A stretch of 64,000 nucleotides of DNA from Halomonas alkalisoli (lineage in GTDB: Bacteria; Pseudomonadota; Gammaproteobacteria; Pseudomonadales; Halomonadaceae). Shown piece after piece: positions 20,576 through 28,933 of this stretch. Both the position numbers and the translations under genes were made by a program. Position 1 is the first letter of the stretch; every line of letters starts with the position of its first letter. The notes under the pieces were generated by a model, which saw only the letters and a list, made by a program, of their open reading frames with translations, made no database searches and was not told the DNA's origin. The stretch covers positions 1 through 64,000 of the forward strand of contig NZ_JAKCMI010000044.1 of assembly GCF_021412585.1 (NCBI RefSeq). Direction: 5' to 3'.

Positions 20576-21004
20576 ATGTACAGCAAGATACTGTTGTCGG
20601 TGGACCTTAACGAGGAGAGCTCCTGGGTCAAAGCCCTGCCAACGGCGGTCACCCTGTGTCGCACCTTCGGTGCATCGCTGCATGTGGTGACGGTACTGCC
20701 GGATTACCGCATGCCCCTGGTTGGCTCCTATTTTCCCGAGGACTTCGCCAAGAAGGCCCACGAGGCCATATCGGAGGCTCAGCATAGGTTCATTCAGGAG
20801 CACGTGCCGGACGACATCAAGGTGCAGTCGATAATCGCCGATGGCTCTCCCTGGGAGGCCATCGTCAAGACGGCGAAGAAGCTCGAGGTGGACCTGATCG
20901 TCATGGCGTCCCACAACAAGCGCAAGTTCGCCGATTATGTGTTGGGCCCCAATGCCGAGCACGTGGTTCATCACTCGAAGGTGTCGGTGATGATCGTCCG
21001 CTGA
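20576..21004 (+). CDS. Universal stress protein (UspA family, TeaD-like)
   Basis: Small cytosolic protein of 142 residues with the UspA fold: MYSKILLSVDLNEES at the start, DLIVMASHNKRK and a C-terminal GPNAEHVVHHSKVSVMIVR that matches the ATP-binding G-x2-G-x9-G(S/T) region only loosely (GPNAEHV). The start at 20576 leaves 8 bases from the AGGAGG; the ATG at 20570 is too close. In Halomonas elongata the UspA-type TeaD sits behind the ectoine TRAP transporter and tunes its activity. The same arrangement here suggests a regulatory partner for the TAXI system (inference). Confidence 0.88.
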   Translation: MYSKILLSVDLNEESSWVKALPTAVTLCRTFGASLHVVTVLPDYRMPLVGSYFPEDFAKKAHEAISEAQHRFIQEHVPDDIKVQSIIADGSPWEAIVKTAKKLEVDLIVMASHNKRKFADYVLGPNAEHVVHHSKVSVMIVR

Positions 21005-21028
21005 GAACGAAACCGGAAAGGAGCCACA

Positions 21029-21066
21029 CAGAATGCCCCGGCCGAGCAATCGGCCGGGGCATTCTG
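21029..21066. terminator. Strong hairpin between convergent uspA and soxYZ-like genes
   Basis: A perfect 17-base stem (CAGAATGCCCCGGCCGA and complement) with a GCAA tetraloop. No T-run on either side, but its place between convergent genes suggests a two-way terminator. Confidence 0.7.
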
Positions 21067-21101
21067 GCTTCTGGAAGCGGGGCTCGGCTTGTCTCTGGCG
21101 G

Positions 21102-21929
21102 TCAACCGGCCTTGATAGACGCTTCGTGCGTGGCGGAGGCGCCGGTATCATCCTGCCATTCGAATAGCGCTTCCCCGTCCTCTTCGGGGCTCAGGTAGAA
21201 CAGCAGGTAGGGGCTGGCGGATATCGACTGGTGGAGCTCGGCCTCGAAGGCGGTTGCGCCGTTCAGGCTGACGGTGAAGCGCTCGATGATATGTCGCGGC
21301 ACGGCTTCACCGTCGGCACCTTCACGCAGGCCGGTCTCCATGGGGTGGTTGATCAGCGTGCGCACCGCTTCGGGCTGGCCCGCGGTGAAACGGGAGGGAA
21401 CGCTCACCCGAGGGTTGGACAGCGGCTCGGGCTGGTCGCTGCCATTGCGCATCAGGCAGCCGCTGACGGTGATACGAACCTCCCGCGCCGTCGCGAAGCG
21501 CTCGCCCTGATGGCTGGTGGCGATGGCGATCACCTGCTGGGTTTCGTTGAGCCTGACCCGCGTGGATATCTCGGGCTTGCCGCTCAGGGGGGTGAGGTGG
21601 AAGGTCGCGATCTCGGGCGAGGGGTTGGCCGTCGCGAAGAGGTCGATGCGCGTGATGTAGTCATCGTCGGCGAGTTCACCGTCGAAACCGACCGTGAGCG
21701 CAACCGAGGCGCCATCTTCCGAGACATGGGGCAGGTCGAGTACCAGCCCCTGGGTGGCGGGCTCGGCATCGCCCAGCACGCTGCGAGCGGCGTCCAGGCG
21801 CTGCCAAGGACCCTCTGCCAGGGCGGGCGTGGCCAGGCCGGCCAGGCCGATAGCGGCCACGGCAGCGGCCATGCCGCGCAGGAGGCGGCGGCGGGCGGCA
21901 TCGTGATGATCGGGGCGAGCAGCGTGCAT
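21102..21929 (-). CDS. SoxYZ-like fused sulfur carrier, Tat-exported
   Basis: A 275-residue exported protein combining a SoxY-like half and a SoxZ-like half. The Tat-type leader has RRRLLRG and a hydrophobic stretch ending ALAEGPW. The SoxY half (about 45-165) ends in VRITVSGCLMRNG, whose cysteine corresponds to the sulfur-carrying cysteine of SoxY. The SoxZ half (about 175-275) shows NPRVSVPSRFTAGQPEAVRTLINHPMETG and ATAFEAELHQSISASPYLLFYLSP. The ATG at 21929 has a GGAGGA site. It is the last gene of a minus-strand set with a YeeE transporter, an FCC flavoprotein and a cytochrome c, so carrying a reduced sulfur intermediate is more likely here than a quinoprotein role. Confidence 0.85.
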   Translation of the reverse strand: MHAARPDHHDAARRRLLRGMAAAVAAIGLAGLATPALAEGPWQRLDAARSVLGDAEPATQGLVLDLPHVSEDGASVALTVGFDGELADDDYITRIDLFATANPSPEIATFHLTPLSGKPEISTRVRLNETQQVIAIATSHQGERFATAREVRITVSGCLMRNGSDQPEPLSNPRVSVPSRFTAGQPEAVRTLINHPMETGLREGADGEAVPRHIIERFTVSLNGATAFEAELHQSISASPYLLFYLSPEEDGEALFEWQDDTGASATHEASIKAG

Positions 21930-21948
21930 GGAGTCCTCCGGTAATCGA

Positions 21949-22974
21949 TCAATTCTTGGACAGTGCCAATGGGCCGACGATCCCCAGTCGGGCGCCGGCC
22001 ACGATGCCTGCCAGGGCGGCAAAGGCGGTCAACGCCAGTGTCGACAGCCCGGACAGGCCCTGGCCGATGGAGCAGCCCAGCGCCATGACACCACCGATGC
22101 CCATCAAGGTGCCCCCCGCCATGCTGCGCAACATCTGCCCGGGCCCGTCGAAAGCCCGCAGGGTAAAGTCACGCCGCAGCAGAGCCATGGCGAGGGCGCC
22201 CATGATGACGCCACCCACGACGCTGACGCCGAAGCCGAGTCGGGTGCCGGTGGACAGCATCAGGTACTGCAGTGATTCACCGATGGGGGCGATGAAGGTC
22301 AGGCTCGCCAGGCGTACCGGCTCGAAGTCGTCATGACCGAGCACACCGGTGGCGTACCAGCCTGCCGGAACCAGGAGGCCGATGATGAGGCCCCCGAGCC
22401 AATCCCCGGGCGAGGCACGAAACGCTGCATTGGAGAACACCCAGGCCAGCAGGGCGCCGCCGAGTACCAGCGCCATGAGCCAGGCGGGGGCACCGATTGC
22501 CCCTGGCAGGTCATGGGTGGGCAGGGCCAGTGTGGTCATGCCTTCCAGCCAGATCCGCAGCGGCGCCAGTACGCCGGAAAGCGCCATGTAGGCGGCCAGG
22601 CCGAGGCATGTCAGGACGACGAAGCTGCGCAGGTTGCCGCTGCCCAGCAGTACCAGGGCGCGGGCCCCGCAGCCGTTGGCCAGGGCCATGCCATAGCCGA
22701 ACAGGGCGCCGCCCAGGGGGATGGCAAGCCAGGAAGGGGCCGGGTTTGCGTAGAGGGAGTCTTCCAGTGACACCAGCCCGGCCATAGCCAATGCCTGGCT
22801 GCCCAGCAGCGCCACCGCCATGGCCAGGGCATAGCTGCGCAGCTTGCGGCTGTCGCCGAGGGTCCAGCGATTGGCCAGGCCACGCATCAGGCAGAAGCCG
22901 GTGGCCTGGCCGGTTGCGCCGAAAACCAGGCCGATCAGTACAGCCGACCAGACCACCAGCTCGGTATGGCTCAT
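21949..22974 (-). CDS. YeeE/YedE-family sulfur-compound transporter
   Basis: Polytopic inner-membrane protein of 341 residues with about nine hydrophobic segments. The cysteine sites typical of the family are present: GFCLMRG near the start, ANGCGARALVLLGSGNLRS in the first half and MALGCSIGQGLSGLSTLA near the end. YeeE of Spirochaeta (TsuA) imports thiosulfate through such cysteines. Its place between the SoxYZ-like carrier and the flavocytochrome gene agrees with handling of thiosulfate or another sulfur compound. Confidence 0.87.
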   Translation of the reverse strand: MSHTELVVWSAVLIGLVFGATGQATGFCLMRGLANRWTLGDSRKLRSYALAMAVALLGSQALAMAGLVSLEDSLYANPAPSWLAIPLGGALFGYGMALANGCGARALVLLGSGNLRSFVVLTCLGLAAYMALSGVLAPLRIWLEGMTTLALPTHDLPGAIGAPAWLMALVLGGALLAWVFSNAAFRASPGDWLGGLIIGLLVPAGWYATGVLGHDDFEPVRLASLTFIAPIGESLQYLMLSTGTRLGFGVSVVGGVIMGALAMALLRRDFTLRAFDGPGQMLRSMAGGTLMGIGGVMALGCSIGQGLSGLSTLALTAFAALAGIVAGARLGIVGPLALSKN

Positions 22975-23019
22975 GCAGAGAGTGTCCTTGTCGCAATGCC
23001 GTGCATGTATTCGGCCACT

Positions 23020-23090
23020 CTCAGGCGACCCTGCTCAGGTGACCTCCGTTCAGGTGACCTTCGTTCATGTGACCCGCTCAGGTAACCCTG
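23020..23090. repeat. Five imperfect copies of a 13-15 base unit
   Basis: Units beginning CTCAGG(C/T)GACC or TTCA(G/T)GTGACC follow each other at 23020, 23034, 23049, 23064 and 23077. The last copy contains the final codons and stop of the FCC gene. Short slippage-type tandem repeat in a spacer; no function seen. Confidence 0.6.
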
Positions 23091-24406
23091 CCGCCTAGGG
23101 GAGTGCCCCAGGTATCCTGGCAGATGGCGTTGTACCAGCCCACGGCGTATTCGGCTTCCAGTGCGCGCGTGGCGTCTGGCGCATCGGCCGGGCTCAGGCC
23201 GCCGGCCCCCTCCACTTCGGCAATCACACCGTCCTGGACACGATAGACACCGGCCACCGAGATGCCGTACTCCGGCCCGACCAGGCTATAGCAGGTATTG
23301 GTCCAGTAGGCCTCAGGCGCCGGACGCGACTCCAGCGACGCGGCAATGGCGGCGGCCACGACCTTGGCCTGGGCGTTGGCACAGAAGCCCGACTTGGGCA
23401 TCGGCGCCGCCACCGTGGCGTCGCCCACCACATAGATGTCATCGACCTGGCGTGACTCGAAGGTCTCGGGCTTCACCGGCACCCAGCCGGAGTCGTCGGT
23501 GACGCCGGCACGCTCGGCGATCCAGCCGGCCTTCTGGGGTGGAATGACGTTGAGCACGTCGGCGCGATGCACGGTGCCGAATTCGGTCTCGACTTCGAGC
23601 CTGTCGGCATCGACGCGGGTTACCCGGCCGTCGTTCGATAGTCCCACCCACTCGATGCGGTCGCCGTAGAGTCGCTCCCAGCCGGCGGTGAACAGCCCCT
23701 GCTTGGAGAAATTGTCCTTGGCGTCGAGGATCAGGACCTTCGACTTCGGCTTGTGCTGGGCCAGGTAGTTGGCCACCAGGCTGGCGCGCTCATAGGGGCC
23801 GGGCGGGCAACGGAAGGGGTTGTCCGGTGCCACCATGACGAAGGTGCCGCCATCGTCCATGGCCTCGAGCTGGCTGCGCAGCAGTTCGGTTTGGGCACCG
23901 GCCTTCCAGGCGTGGGGAGCCTTCTCGGCGGCCTCCTCGTCGTAGCCTTCCAGCGCATTCCAGCGCATGTCGACGCCGGGGGAGAGGACCAGGCGATCGT
24001 AGTCGAGTTCGCGGCCGGTGGAGAGGGTTACCTTGTGGGCCTCGGCATCCACGTCTTCGGCCATGGCATGGATCACGCGCACGCCGTAACGCTCTTCCAG
24101 TTCATCGTAGCCATGGGCGATGGCGTCCATCTCCCGCAGCCCGCCCAGGTGCAGGTTGCTGAACGGACAGGTATAGAAGGTCTCGTTCGGCTCTACCAGG
24201 ATCACGTCGATGGCCGGGTTGGCCCGCTTGAGATACTTGGCGGCCGTGGCACCCCCGAAGCCGCCGCCGACCACGATGACGCGCCCGGCGTGCTGGCCGC
24301 CGATGGCGAAGGGTGCGCTGCCCACCAGCGGCAGCAGGGATGCGGCGCCGAGGCCCTTGATCAGCTGACGACGGGTCAGGCCGTTGCGGTTGTGACGATG
24401 GTTCAT
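23078..24406 (-). CDS. Flavocytochrome c sulfide dehydrogenase-like flavoprotein (FccB/SoxF type)
   Basis: A 442-residue periplasmic FAD protein. A Tat leader (TRRQLIKGLGAASLLPL) is followed by the FAD motif VIVVGGGFGGATAAKYLKR, then FYTCPFSNLHLGG and RCPPGPYERASLVANYL. The cysteines in TCPF and NTCYSLVGPEYGISVAGVY match the redox cysteine pair that attacks sulfide in FccB. The last 70 residues are the FCSD flavin-binding C-terminal domain. ATG at 24406 has GAGGGGG ahead; an ATG at 24421 overlaps the cytochrome stop and is an alternative. The electron partner is the cytochrome c gene directly upstream. Sulfide or sulfane sulfur is the likely donor. Confidence 0.9.
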   Translation of the reverse strand: MNHRHNRNGLTRRQLIKGLGAASLLPLVGSAPFAIGGQHAGRVIVVGGGFGGATAAKYLKRANPAIDVILVEPNETFYTCPFSNLHLGGLREMDAIAHGYDELEERYGVRVIHAMAEDVDAEAHKVTLSTGRELDYDRLVLSPGVDMRWNALEGYDEEAAEKAPHAWKAGAQTELLRSQLEAMDDGGTFVMVAPDNPFRCPPGPYERASLVANYLAQHKPKSKVLILDAKDNFSKQGLFTAGWERLYGDRIEWVGLSNDGRVTRVDADRLEVETEFGTVHRADVLNVIPPQKAGWIAERAGVTDDSGWVPVKPETFESRQVDDIYVVGDATVAAPMPKSGFCANAQAKVVAAAIAASLESRPAPEAYWTNTCYSLVGPEYGISVAGVYRVQDGVIAEVEGAGGLSPADAPDATRALEAEYAVGWYNAICQDTWGTPLGGRVT

Positions 24407-24417
24407 GTCGCGCCCCC

Positions 24418-24771
24418 TCATTCTTCCCGCTCGTTATCGTTTTCCAGATCGATGCCGGCAAAGTGCCGGGCGAGTGCCTCGAGCTCGGCATCCGTGAAGC
24501 CCTTGGCGATCCGGTCCATTATCGTGGTTTCACCGACTTCCTCGTGCTTGAAGTCGAGCAGACGCGAGGTCAGGACATCGGCGGGACGGCCGGCGATCGT
24601 CGGTACGCTGCCGGCCAGCCGGCCATCGGTGCCGTGGCAGTTGGCGCAGCCGCCTGCCATCACCTCGAGCTGGGCATCGGAAAAGGTCTCTTCGGCCTGG
24701 GCGGTCAGGGGGAGGCCTACCAACAGCAGGCTCACCAGTGGCAGGGACGCAATAGGGAAAACCCGTTTCAT
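24418..24771 (-). CDS. Small c-type cytochrome, partner of the FCC flavoprotein
   Basis: A 117-residue exported single-haem cytochrome. Signal peptide ends near TAQAEE; the haem site is CANCHGTDGR and a probable axial Met lies in ETTIMDRIAKGFTD, as in cytochrome subunits of flavocytochrome c (class I, SoxE/FccA-like). Translated just before the flavoprotein in the same operon. It ends in an acidic tail (DLENDNEREE). Confidence 0.88.
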   Translation of the reverse strand: MKRVFPIASLPLVSLLLVGLPLTAQAEETFSDAQLEVMAGGCANCHGTDGRLAGSVPTIAGRPADVLTSRLLDFKHEEVGETTIMDRIAKGFTDAELEALARHFAGIDLENDNEREE

Positions 24772-25115
24772 CGTCAGGCTCCTGGTCGGAGTTCTTGTCG
24801 GAAGTCGTGCCAAACGAACATATTACTGTGGGCTGGACGCCACCAGAAGGAACGCTTTGGCATTCCATTATGCCCCTATGAACGACAGAGTTAGGATCTT
24901 ATGCCTTTTTGTGATTGCTGTAAAAGTCGGGAGCTTCTTCGACAAAATGGGGCTTTACGTTGATTGGTCCGAGGCGCACTCTTGTGCTAGGTCAACTACA
25001 TTAATGCCGTAGCAGGACGACATGCTGTAGCAGGACAACAAGACGCCTCCCGGTCACCCAACCGGAACGGCGCGCTCTTTCGTCACATGACTTGGCGACC
25101 ATACGGGGTATGCAT
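24772..25115. other. Divergent spacer, locally AT-richer, with an 18-base tandem duplication
   Basis: No convincing gene. Base composition drops to a more even GC at 24810-25010. TGC(C/T)GTAGCAGGAC(G/A)ACA is present twice head to tail at 25006-25023 and 25024-25041. The spacer should hold promoters for the sulfur operon (minus strand) and the DUF2189 gene (plus strand); none could be assigned. Confidence 0.4.
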
Positions 25116-25931
25116 ATGAACGCAGCAACAAGATCCACGGGTCAGTCATCGGTGCCCACGGTGAAGATCATCATCAATCCAATCGGTATGGACAGGCCCA
25201 GGGCCTGGCTGGCCGCCGGTTTCGAGGATTTTCGCAAGGCCACGGCGGTTAGCCTCGCCTATGGCATGTTCTGGGTCGGGTTGAGTATCGCAGTGACCCT
25301 GGGTGCCGTCATGCTCGACCTGTGGCACTGGTTGCTGCCCATGGCCGCTGGCTTCATGTTCCTTGGCCCACTGGTGGCGGTGGGGTCCTACGGGGTCAGC
25401 CGGGCGATCGAGGCCAACCGCACCCCCCATCTCGGAGACGCCTTCAGCGCCTGGCGGCCCCACGCCGGCCAGCTGGCGATGATGGGCGTGATGATGATGA
25501 TCTTCTTCCTGGCCTGGATTCGACTGGCCACCCTGCTCTTCGCACTGTTCTACGGTTTCGAGGCGCCTGGGCCCGCGGCGCTCTATGCATCGCTGTTGAC
25601 TACGCCGCAAGGGCTGGGCTTGATCCTTGTCGGCTCGGGCGTGGGTGCCGTGTTGGCGTTCGGTGCCTTCACCATCAGCGTGGTCGCCATTCCAACCTTG
25701 ATGGATCAGGATCTCACCTTCATGGAAGGCATCGAGGCGAGCGTGCGTTCCGTGTCGAGGAATTTTCGCCCCATGCTGCTGTGGGCCGCGATACTGACCG
25801 GCTGTGTGCTGGTGGGGGTGCTGACCTTCTACATCGGCCTGGCCCTGATCCTGCCGGTGCTGGGACACGCCAGCTGGCACGCCTATGAGGACCTGGTGCG
25901 TTGCGAACCGGTGGAGAGTGCCGACAGCTGA
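25116..25931 (+). CDS. DUF2189 family membrane protein
   Basis: Inner-membrane protein of 271 residues with about six hydrophobic segments. The family is shown by RAWLAAGFEDFRKATAVSLAYGMFWVG and by GPLVAVGSYGVSRAIEANRTPHLGDAFSAW and the end region FRPMLLWAAILTGCVLVG. Function of the family is unknown. ATG at 25116 is favoured by GGGG 8 bases upstream; ATG at 25110 is possible. No coupling with neighbours is evident. Confidence 0.85.
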   Translation: MNAATRSTGQSSVPTVKIIINPIGMDRPRAWLAAGFEDFRKATAVSLAYGMFWVGLSIAVTLGAVMLDLWHWLLPMAAGFMFLGPLVAVGSYGVSRAIEANRTPHLGDAFSAWRPHAGQLAMMGVMMMIFFLAWIRLATLLFALFYGFEAPGPAALYASLLTTPQGLGLILVGSGVGAVLAFGAFTISVVAIPTLMDQDLTFMEGIEASVRSVSRNFRPMLLWAAILTGCVLVGVLTFYIGLALILPVLGHASWHAYEDLVRCEPVESADS

Positions 25932-26099
25932 TACTCTGCAAGGGCAGGAGGTGCCTCCTCCTCCTGCCCGAGCCGCGCTACCGAGCCATTTCCTGTCTTG
26001 TATTTTCCCTGCTTCGCAGCGGTTCCTTTCTTGCCTGACCTTTCAGCCTATTTCGCGTAACCTTGTCCGTCACTACCCCGGTGCTTTTGGACTGCCGTG

Positions 26100-26621
26100 A
26101 TGTTGTTGACGAGACGATGTTGTTATCTGTTCGCCTTCTGCCTGCTGCCTTTATGGGCCTTGTCACCGCTGACGCTGGCCGCGTCCTTTCCGCCTCCGGA
26201 AGGGGAGGTCCTGCTGCGGCTGTCCGGGCAGATCGAGCACACCAATGTCGGTGACGAGTTGCATCTGGATCGGGCCATGCTGATGTCTCTGGCACCAACG
26301 GTCATCGAAACCGGTACCCCCTGGACCGAGGGCGTGAGCCGTTTCAAGGGGCCGCTGGCCCGCGCGGTGCTCGAAGCGGCCGGTGTCAACGTGGAGCATG
26401 TGCGCGTGAGGGCGCTGGACGACTTCGAGGCCAAGGTGCCGGTGTCGGACTTTCACGATTACGATGTGATCCTGGCCATCGAGCGCGATGGCGAGCCCAT
26501 TGCCGTTCGCGACCTCGGTCCGGTTTTCGTCCTCTACCCCTTCGATGAGCACCCTGAGCTGCTCAACGAGACCATCCGCTTTCGCTCGGTCTGGCATGTG
26601 GGAACTATCCATGCTCCCTGA
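26100..26621 (+). CDS. Exported molybdopterin-oxidoreductase-fold protein
   Basis: A 173-residue periplasmic protein with a signal peptide (MLLTRRCCYLFAFCLLPLWA.., cleavage near LAASF). The rest resembles the compact oxidoreductase molybdopterin-binding fold: VLLRLSGQIEHTN, TPWTEGVSRFKGPLARAVLEAAGV and DVILAIERDGEPIAVRDLGPVFVLYPFD. The cysteine that ligates molybdenum in catalytic members is not visible in the expected region, so it is probably a non-catalytic sensor-type domain. It lies 44 bases before a membrane-bound hybrid kinase and is likely its periplasmic partner (inference). Confidence 0.75.
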   Translation: MLLTRRCCYLFAFCLLPLWALSPLTLAASFPPPEGEVLLRLSGQIEHTNVGDELHLDRAMLMSLAPTVIETGTPWTEGVSRFKGPLARAVLEAAGVNVEHVRVRALDDFEAKVPVSDFHDYDVILAIERDGEPIAVRDLGPVFVLYPFDEHPELLNETIRFRSVWHVGTIHAP

Positions 26622-26643
26622 GCGGCCCATGCTCCCTGAGCGG
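26609..26643 (+). repeat. 17-base direct repeat over a stop codon
   Basis: CCATGCTCCCTGAGCGG occurs at 26609-26625 and 26627-26643 with an 18-base period. The first copy includes the last two codons and TGA of the molybdopterin-fold gene, the second lies in the spacer. Looks like a recent slippage duplication. Confidence 0.7.
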
Positions 26644-26665
26644 TTTTGATACGGGAGGCGAGATA

Positions 26666-28855
26666 ATGGTGCTGCGTCATCCGCTTCGGCTGAAGCTGGG
26701 CGCCATGGCCGCGCTGCTCTTTTTCACTGCCGCCCTGGTCGTTGTGGGGCTGGCTGCCTGGCGCCAGGAAGGTCTCTACCAGAACGTGGGGGCGGATAGC
26801 TCCTGGCACGCCTACAAGCTCGACCGCGATATCGTGCAGCTGCGCAGCGACCTGGCGCGGCGCAGCGGTAGCGGGCAGAGCCTGGATGCCCTGAGACTGC
26901 GCTTCGAACTGCTCTATAGTCGCTTCAACCAGCTGCGCCGGGTCGATGCCACCGAGCTGTTCGACTACAGTCCGGCGGCGCATCGATTGCTGCCCGAGAT
27001 CATCGACAGGATGGATGATTTCGATGACGTGCTGCAGCAGCTCGATCGGCTGGACGATCCCGCACACCATGCGCTGGACGCCAGGCTGGAGGCCCTCAGT
27101 GCCAATACCGAACAGCTGGTCATCGCCATCAATGGATACCTCGCCGAGGCGGCGACCCGTGACCGGGAAGCCTTGCAGGCGCTCTATGTGCTGTTGCTGG
27201 CATTGATCCTGGCCATGAGCCTGGCCGGGCTGCTGGTGATCATCTTTCTGGTGCGGGAGGCCCGCGACAATGCGGCGGCGCGGCGCTCGCTGGAGACATT
27301 GAGCCGGGAGCTTCAGGACGCGGCTCGTCAGGCTGAATCGGCCAGCCGGGCCAAGTCGGAGTTTCTTGCCACCGTAAGCCACGAGATACGCACCCCGCTC
27401 AACGGGGTCATCGGCATGAGCGACCTGCTCATGGACCAGCCGCTGGACGCTCGCTCCCGGGAGTATGTGGGCACGCTTCATGCCAGTGCCGGGCGCCTGC
27501 TGGGACTGATCAACGATATCCTGGACTTTTCCAAGATCGAGTCCGGCAAGCTTGAACTGGAGCATCGACCGGTGCGACTGGCGGCCCTGATCGACGATGC
27601 CTGCCGCCTCTTTGCGCCGCGTGCCGAGGCCAAGGGTCTCAAGCTGGAGAGTCGCCTCTCGCCAATGCTGCCCGCCCGGTTCATGGGGGATCCTGCCCGG
27701 CTGAGGCAGGTGCTGCTCAACCTGCTGGCCAATGCCATCAAGTTCACCGAGCGGGGCGGGGTGGTCATCGAGGCGAAGGAGACGGATAGCGGTCGACTCT
27801 ACCTGGCGGTATGCGATACCGGGCCCGGGGTTACCGCGGACCAGCAGCAGCGGCTCTTCGAGCCGTTTCGTCAGGCGGACGCCTCCACCGCACGGCGCTA
27901 CGGGGGCACCGGCCTGGGCCTGGCCATCTGTCGGCGCCTCACCGATGCCATGGGAGGGGAGATCGGCGTTGATAGTCAGCCCGGCAAGGGCAGTCGGTTC
28001 TGGATCGAGCTGCCGTTCGAACCGGCCGACGATGAAGCGGAACGTGACGAGCCGCCAGCGCTCATGTCGGCCAGCTTCGATGGCAATGTGCTGCTGGTTG
28101 AGGACAACCCGGTCAATCAGCAGGTGGCGGTAGCGATGCTCGAACGCTTCGACTGTCATGTGCAGGTGGCCGGCAGCGGCCAGGAGGCCCTGGAGGCCAT
28201 CGCTACGGAGACCTTCGACCTCATCTTCATGGACGTGCAGATGCCCGACATGGATGGTCTTGAGACCGTGCGTAGAGTGCGGGCGAAAGGGGGGTGGAGC
28301 CGACGGGTGCCCATCGTGGCGATGACCGCCGGCGGCCCCGGGGCCGAGCGGGCGCGCTGCCTGGATGCCGGGATGAACGACTATCTGACCAAGCCGCTCC
28401 TTCGCACAGAGCTCGCGGCCTGCCTGCGTCGCGCGCTGCCGGAGCTGGCGCCGGTAACGGCACAGGAGGGGGCCGTTGGTTCCGCCGCTGCCGAGCTTGA
28501 CGAGCAGGCCTTGGCCGATCTGCTGGACTCGCTCGGTGAGACGATGGTGGCGACGCTGGTCGCGGTACATCGCGACCAGCTGCAGTCGCAGAGCCTTGTC
28601 ATGCAGGACGCTGCGGACCGGGGGGACATGCCAGCGCTGGAAGCCGTCGCCCACAGCATCAAGGGTGAATCGGCAAGCCTTGGTGCCCGCAAGCTCGCTG
28701 CCGTTGCTCAGCGCATTGAAGCGCTGGCCCATCATGAGCGTCAGGAGGACGTGGGCGAGCAGCTGAAGCTCCTCCACGCCCTGATTCCCGTGACCCTCGA
28801 TGAGTTGGAAAGGTGGCTGGCGGAGCAGACGGCGCCGGGCGATATGGCCCGGTAA
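26666..28855 (+). CDS. Membrane hybrid histidine kinase with receiver and HPt
   Basis: A 729-residue kinase. Two membrane segments (about 12-30 and 172-195) enclose a helical periplasmic sensor of about 140 residues. Then come HisKA with H239 in SHEIRTPLNG, the ATPase domain (NAIKFT, DTGPGV, GTGLGLAI), a receiver with D523 (FMDVQMPDMDG) and an HPt with H663 in AHSIKGES. No output domain, so an external regulator is needed; none is adjacent. The preceding periplasmic protein is a probable signal input. Confidence 0.92.
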   Translation: MVLRHPLRLKLGAMAALLFFTAALVVVGLAAWRQEGLYQNVGADSSWHAYKLDRDIVQLRSDLARRSGSGQSLDALRLRFELLYSRFNQLRRVDATELFDYSPAAHRLLPEIIDRMDDFDDVLQQLDRLDDPAHHALDARLEALSANTEQLVIAINGYLAEAATRDREALQALYVLLLALILAMSLAGLLVIIFLVREARDNAAARRSLETLSRELQDAARQAESASRAKSEFLATVSHEIRTPLNGVIGMSDLLMDQPLDARSREYVGTLHASAGRLLGLINDILDFSKIESGKLELEHRPVRLAALIDDACRLFAPRAEAKGLKLESRLSPMLPARFMGDPARLRQVLLNLLANAIKFTERGGVVIEAKETDSGRLYLAVCDTGPGVTADQQQRLFEPFRQADASTARRYGGTGLGLAICRRLTDAMGGEIGVDSQPGKGSRFWIELPFEPADDEAERDEPPALMSASFDGNVLLVEDNPVNQQVAVAMLERFDCHVQVAGSGQEALEAIATETFDLIFMDVQMPDMDGLETVRRVRAKGGWSRRVPIVAMTAGGPGAERARCLDAGMNDYLTKPLLRTELAACLRRALPELAPVTAQEGAVGSAAAELDEQALADLLDSLGETMVATLVAVHRDQLQSQSLVMQDAADRGDMPALEAVAHSIKGESASLGARKLAAVAQRIEALAHHERQEDVGEQLKLLHALIPVTLDELERWLAEQTAPGDMAR

Positions 28856-28933
28856 GCGGCTCCAGACGACGACCTGCGTTGTGGCATGCCCCCGGGGCAG
28901 CCTAAACTGCAGGAAACCCCTGCCGAGGTCGCC

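Noticed and set aside
23020..23090. CRISPR-like repeat array
   Set aside because: Units are 13-15 bases, directly adjacent without spacers, imperfect, and no cas genes are present.
23753..25012. Plus-strand frame of 419 codons opposite the flavocytochrome and cytochrome genes
   Set aside because: It is antisense to two genes with clear FAD and haem motifs and only its tail lies in the spacer.
25006..25041. 18-base tandem duplication as an attachment site or integrase core site
   Set aside because: No integrase, tRNA or mobile gene nearby; two head-to-tail copies are better explained by slippage.
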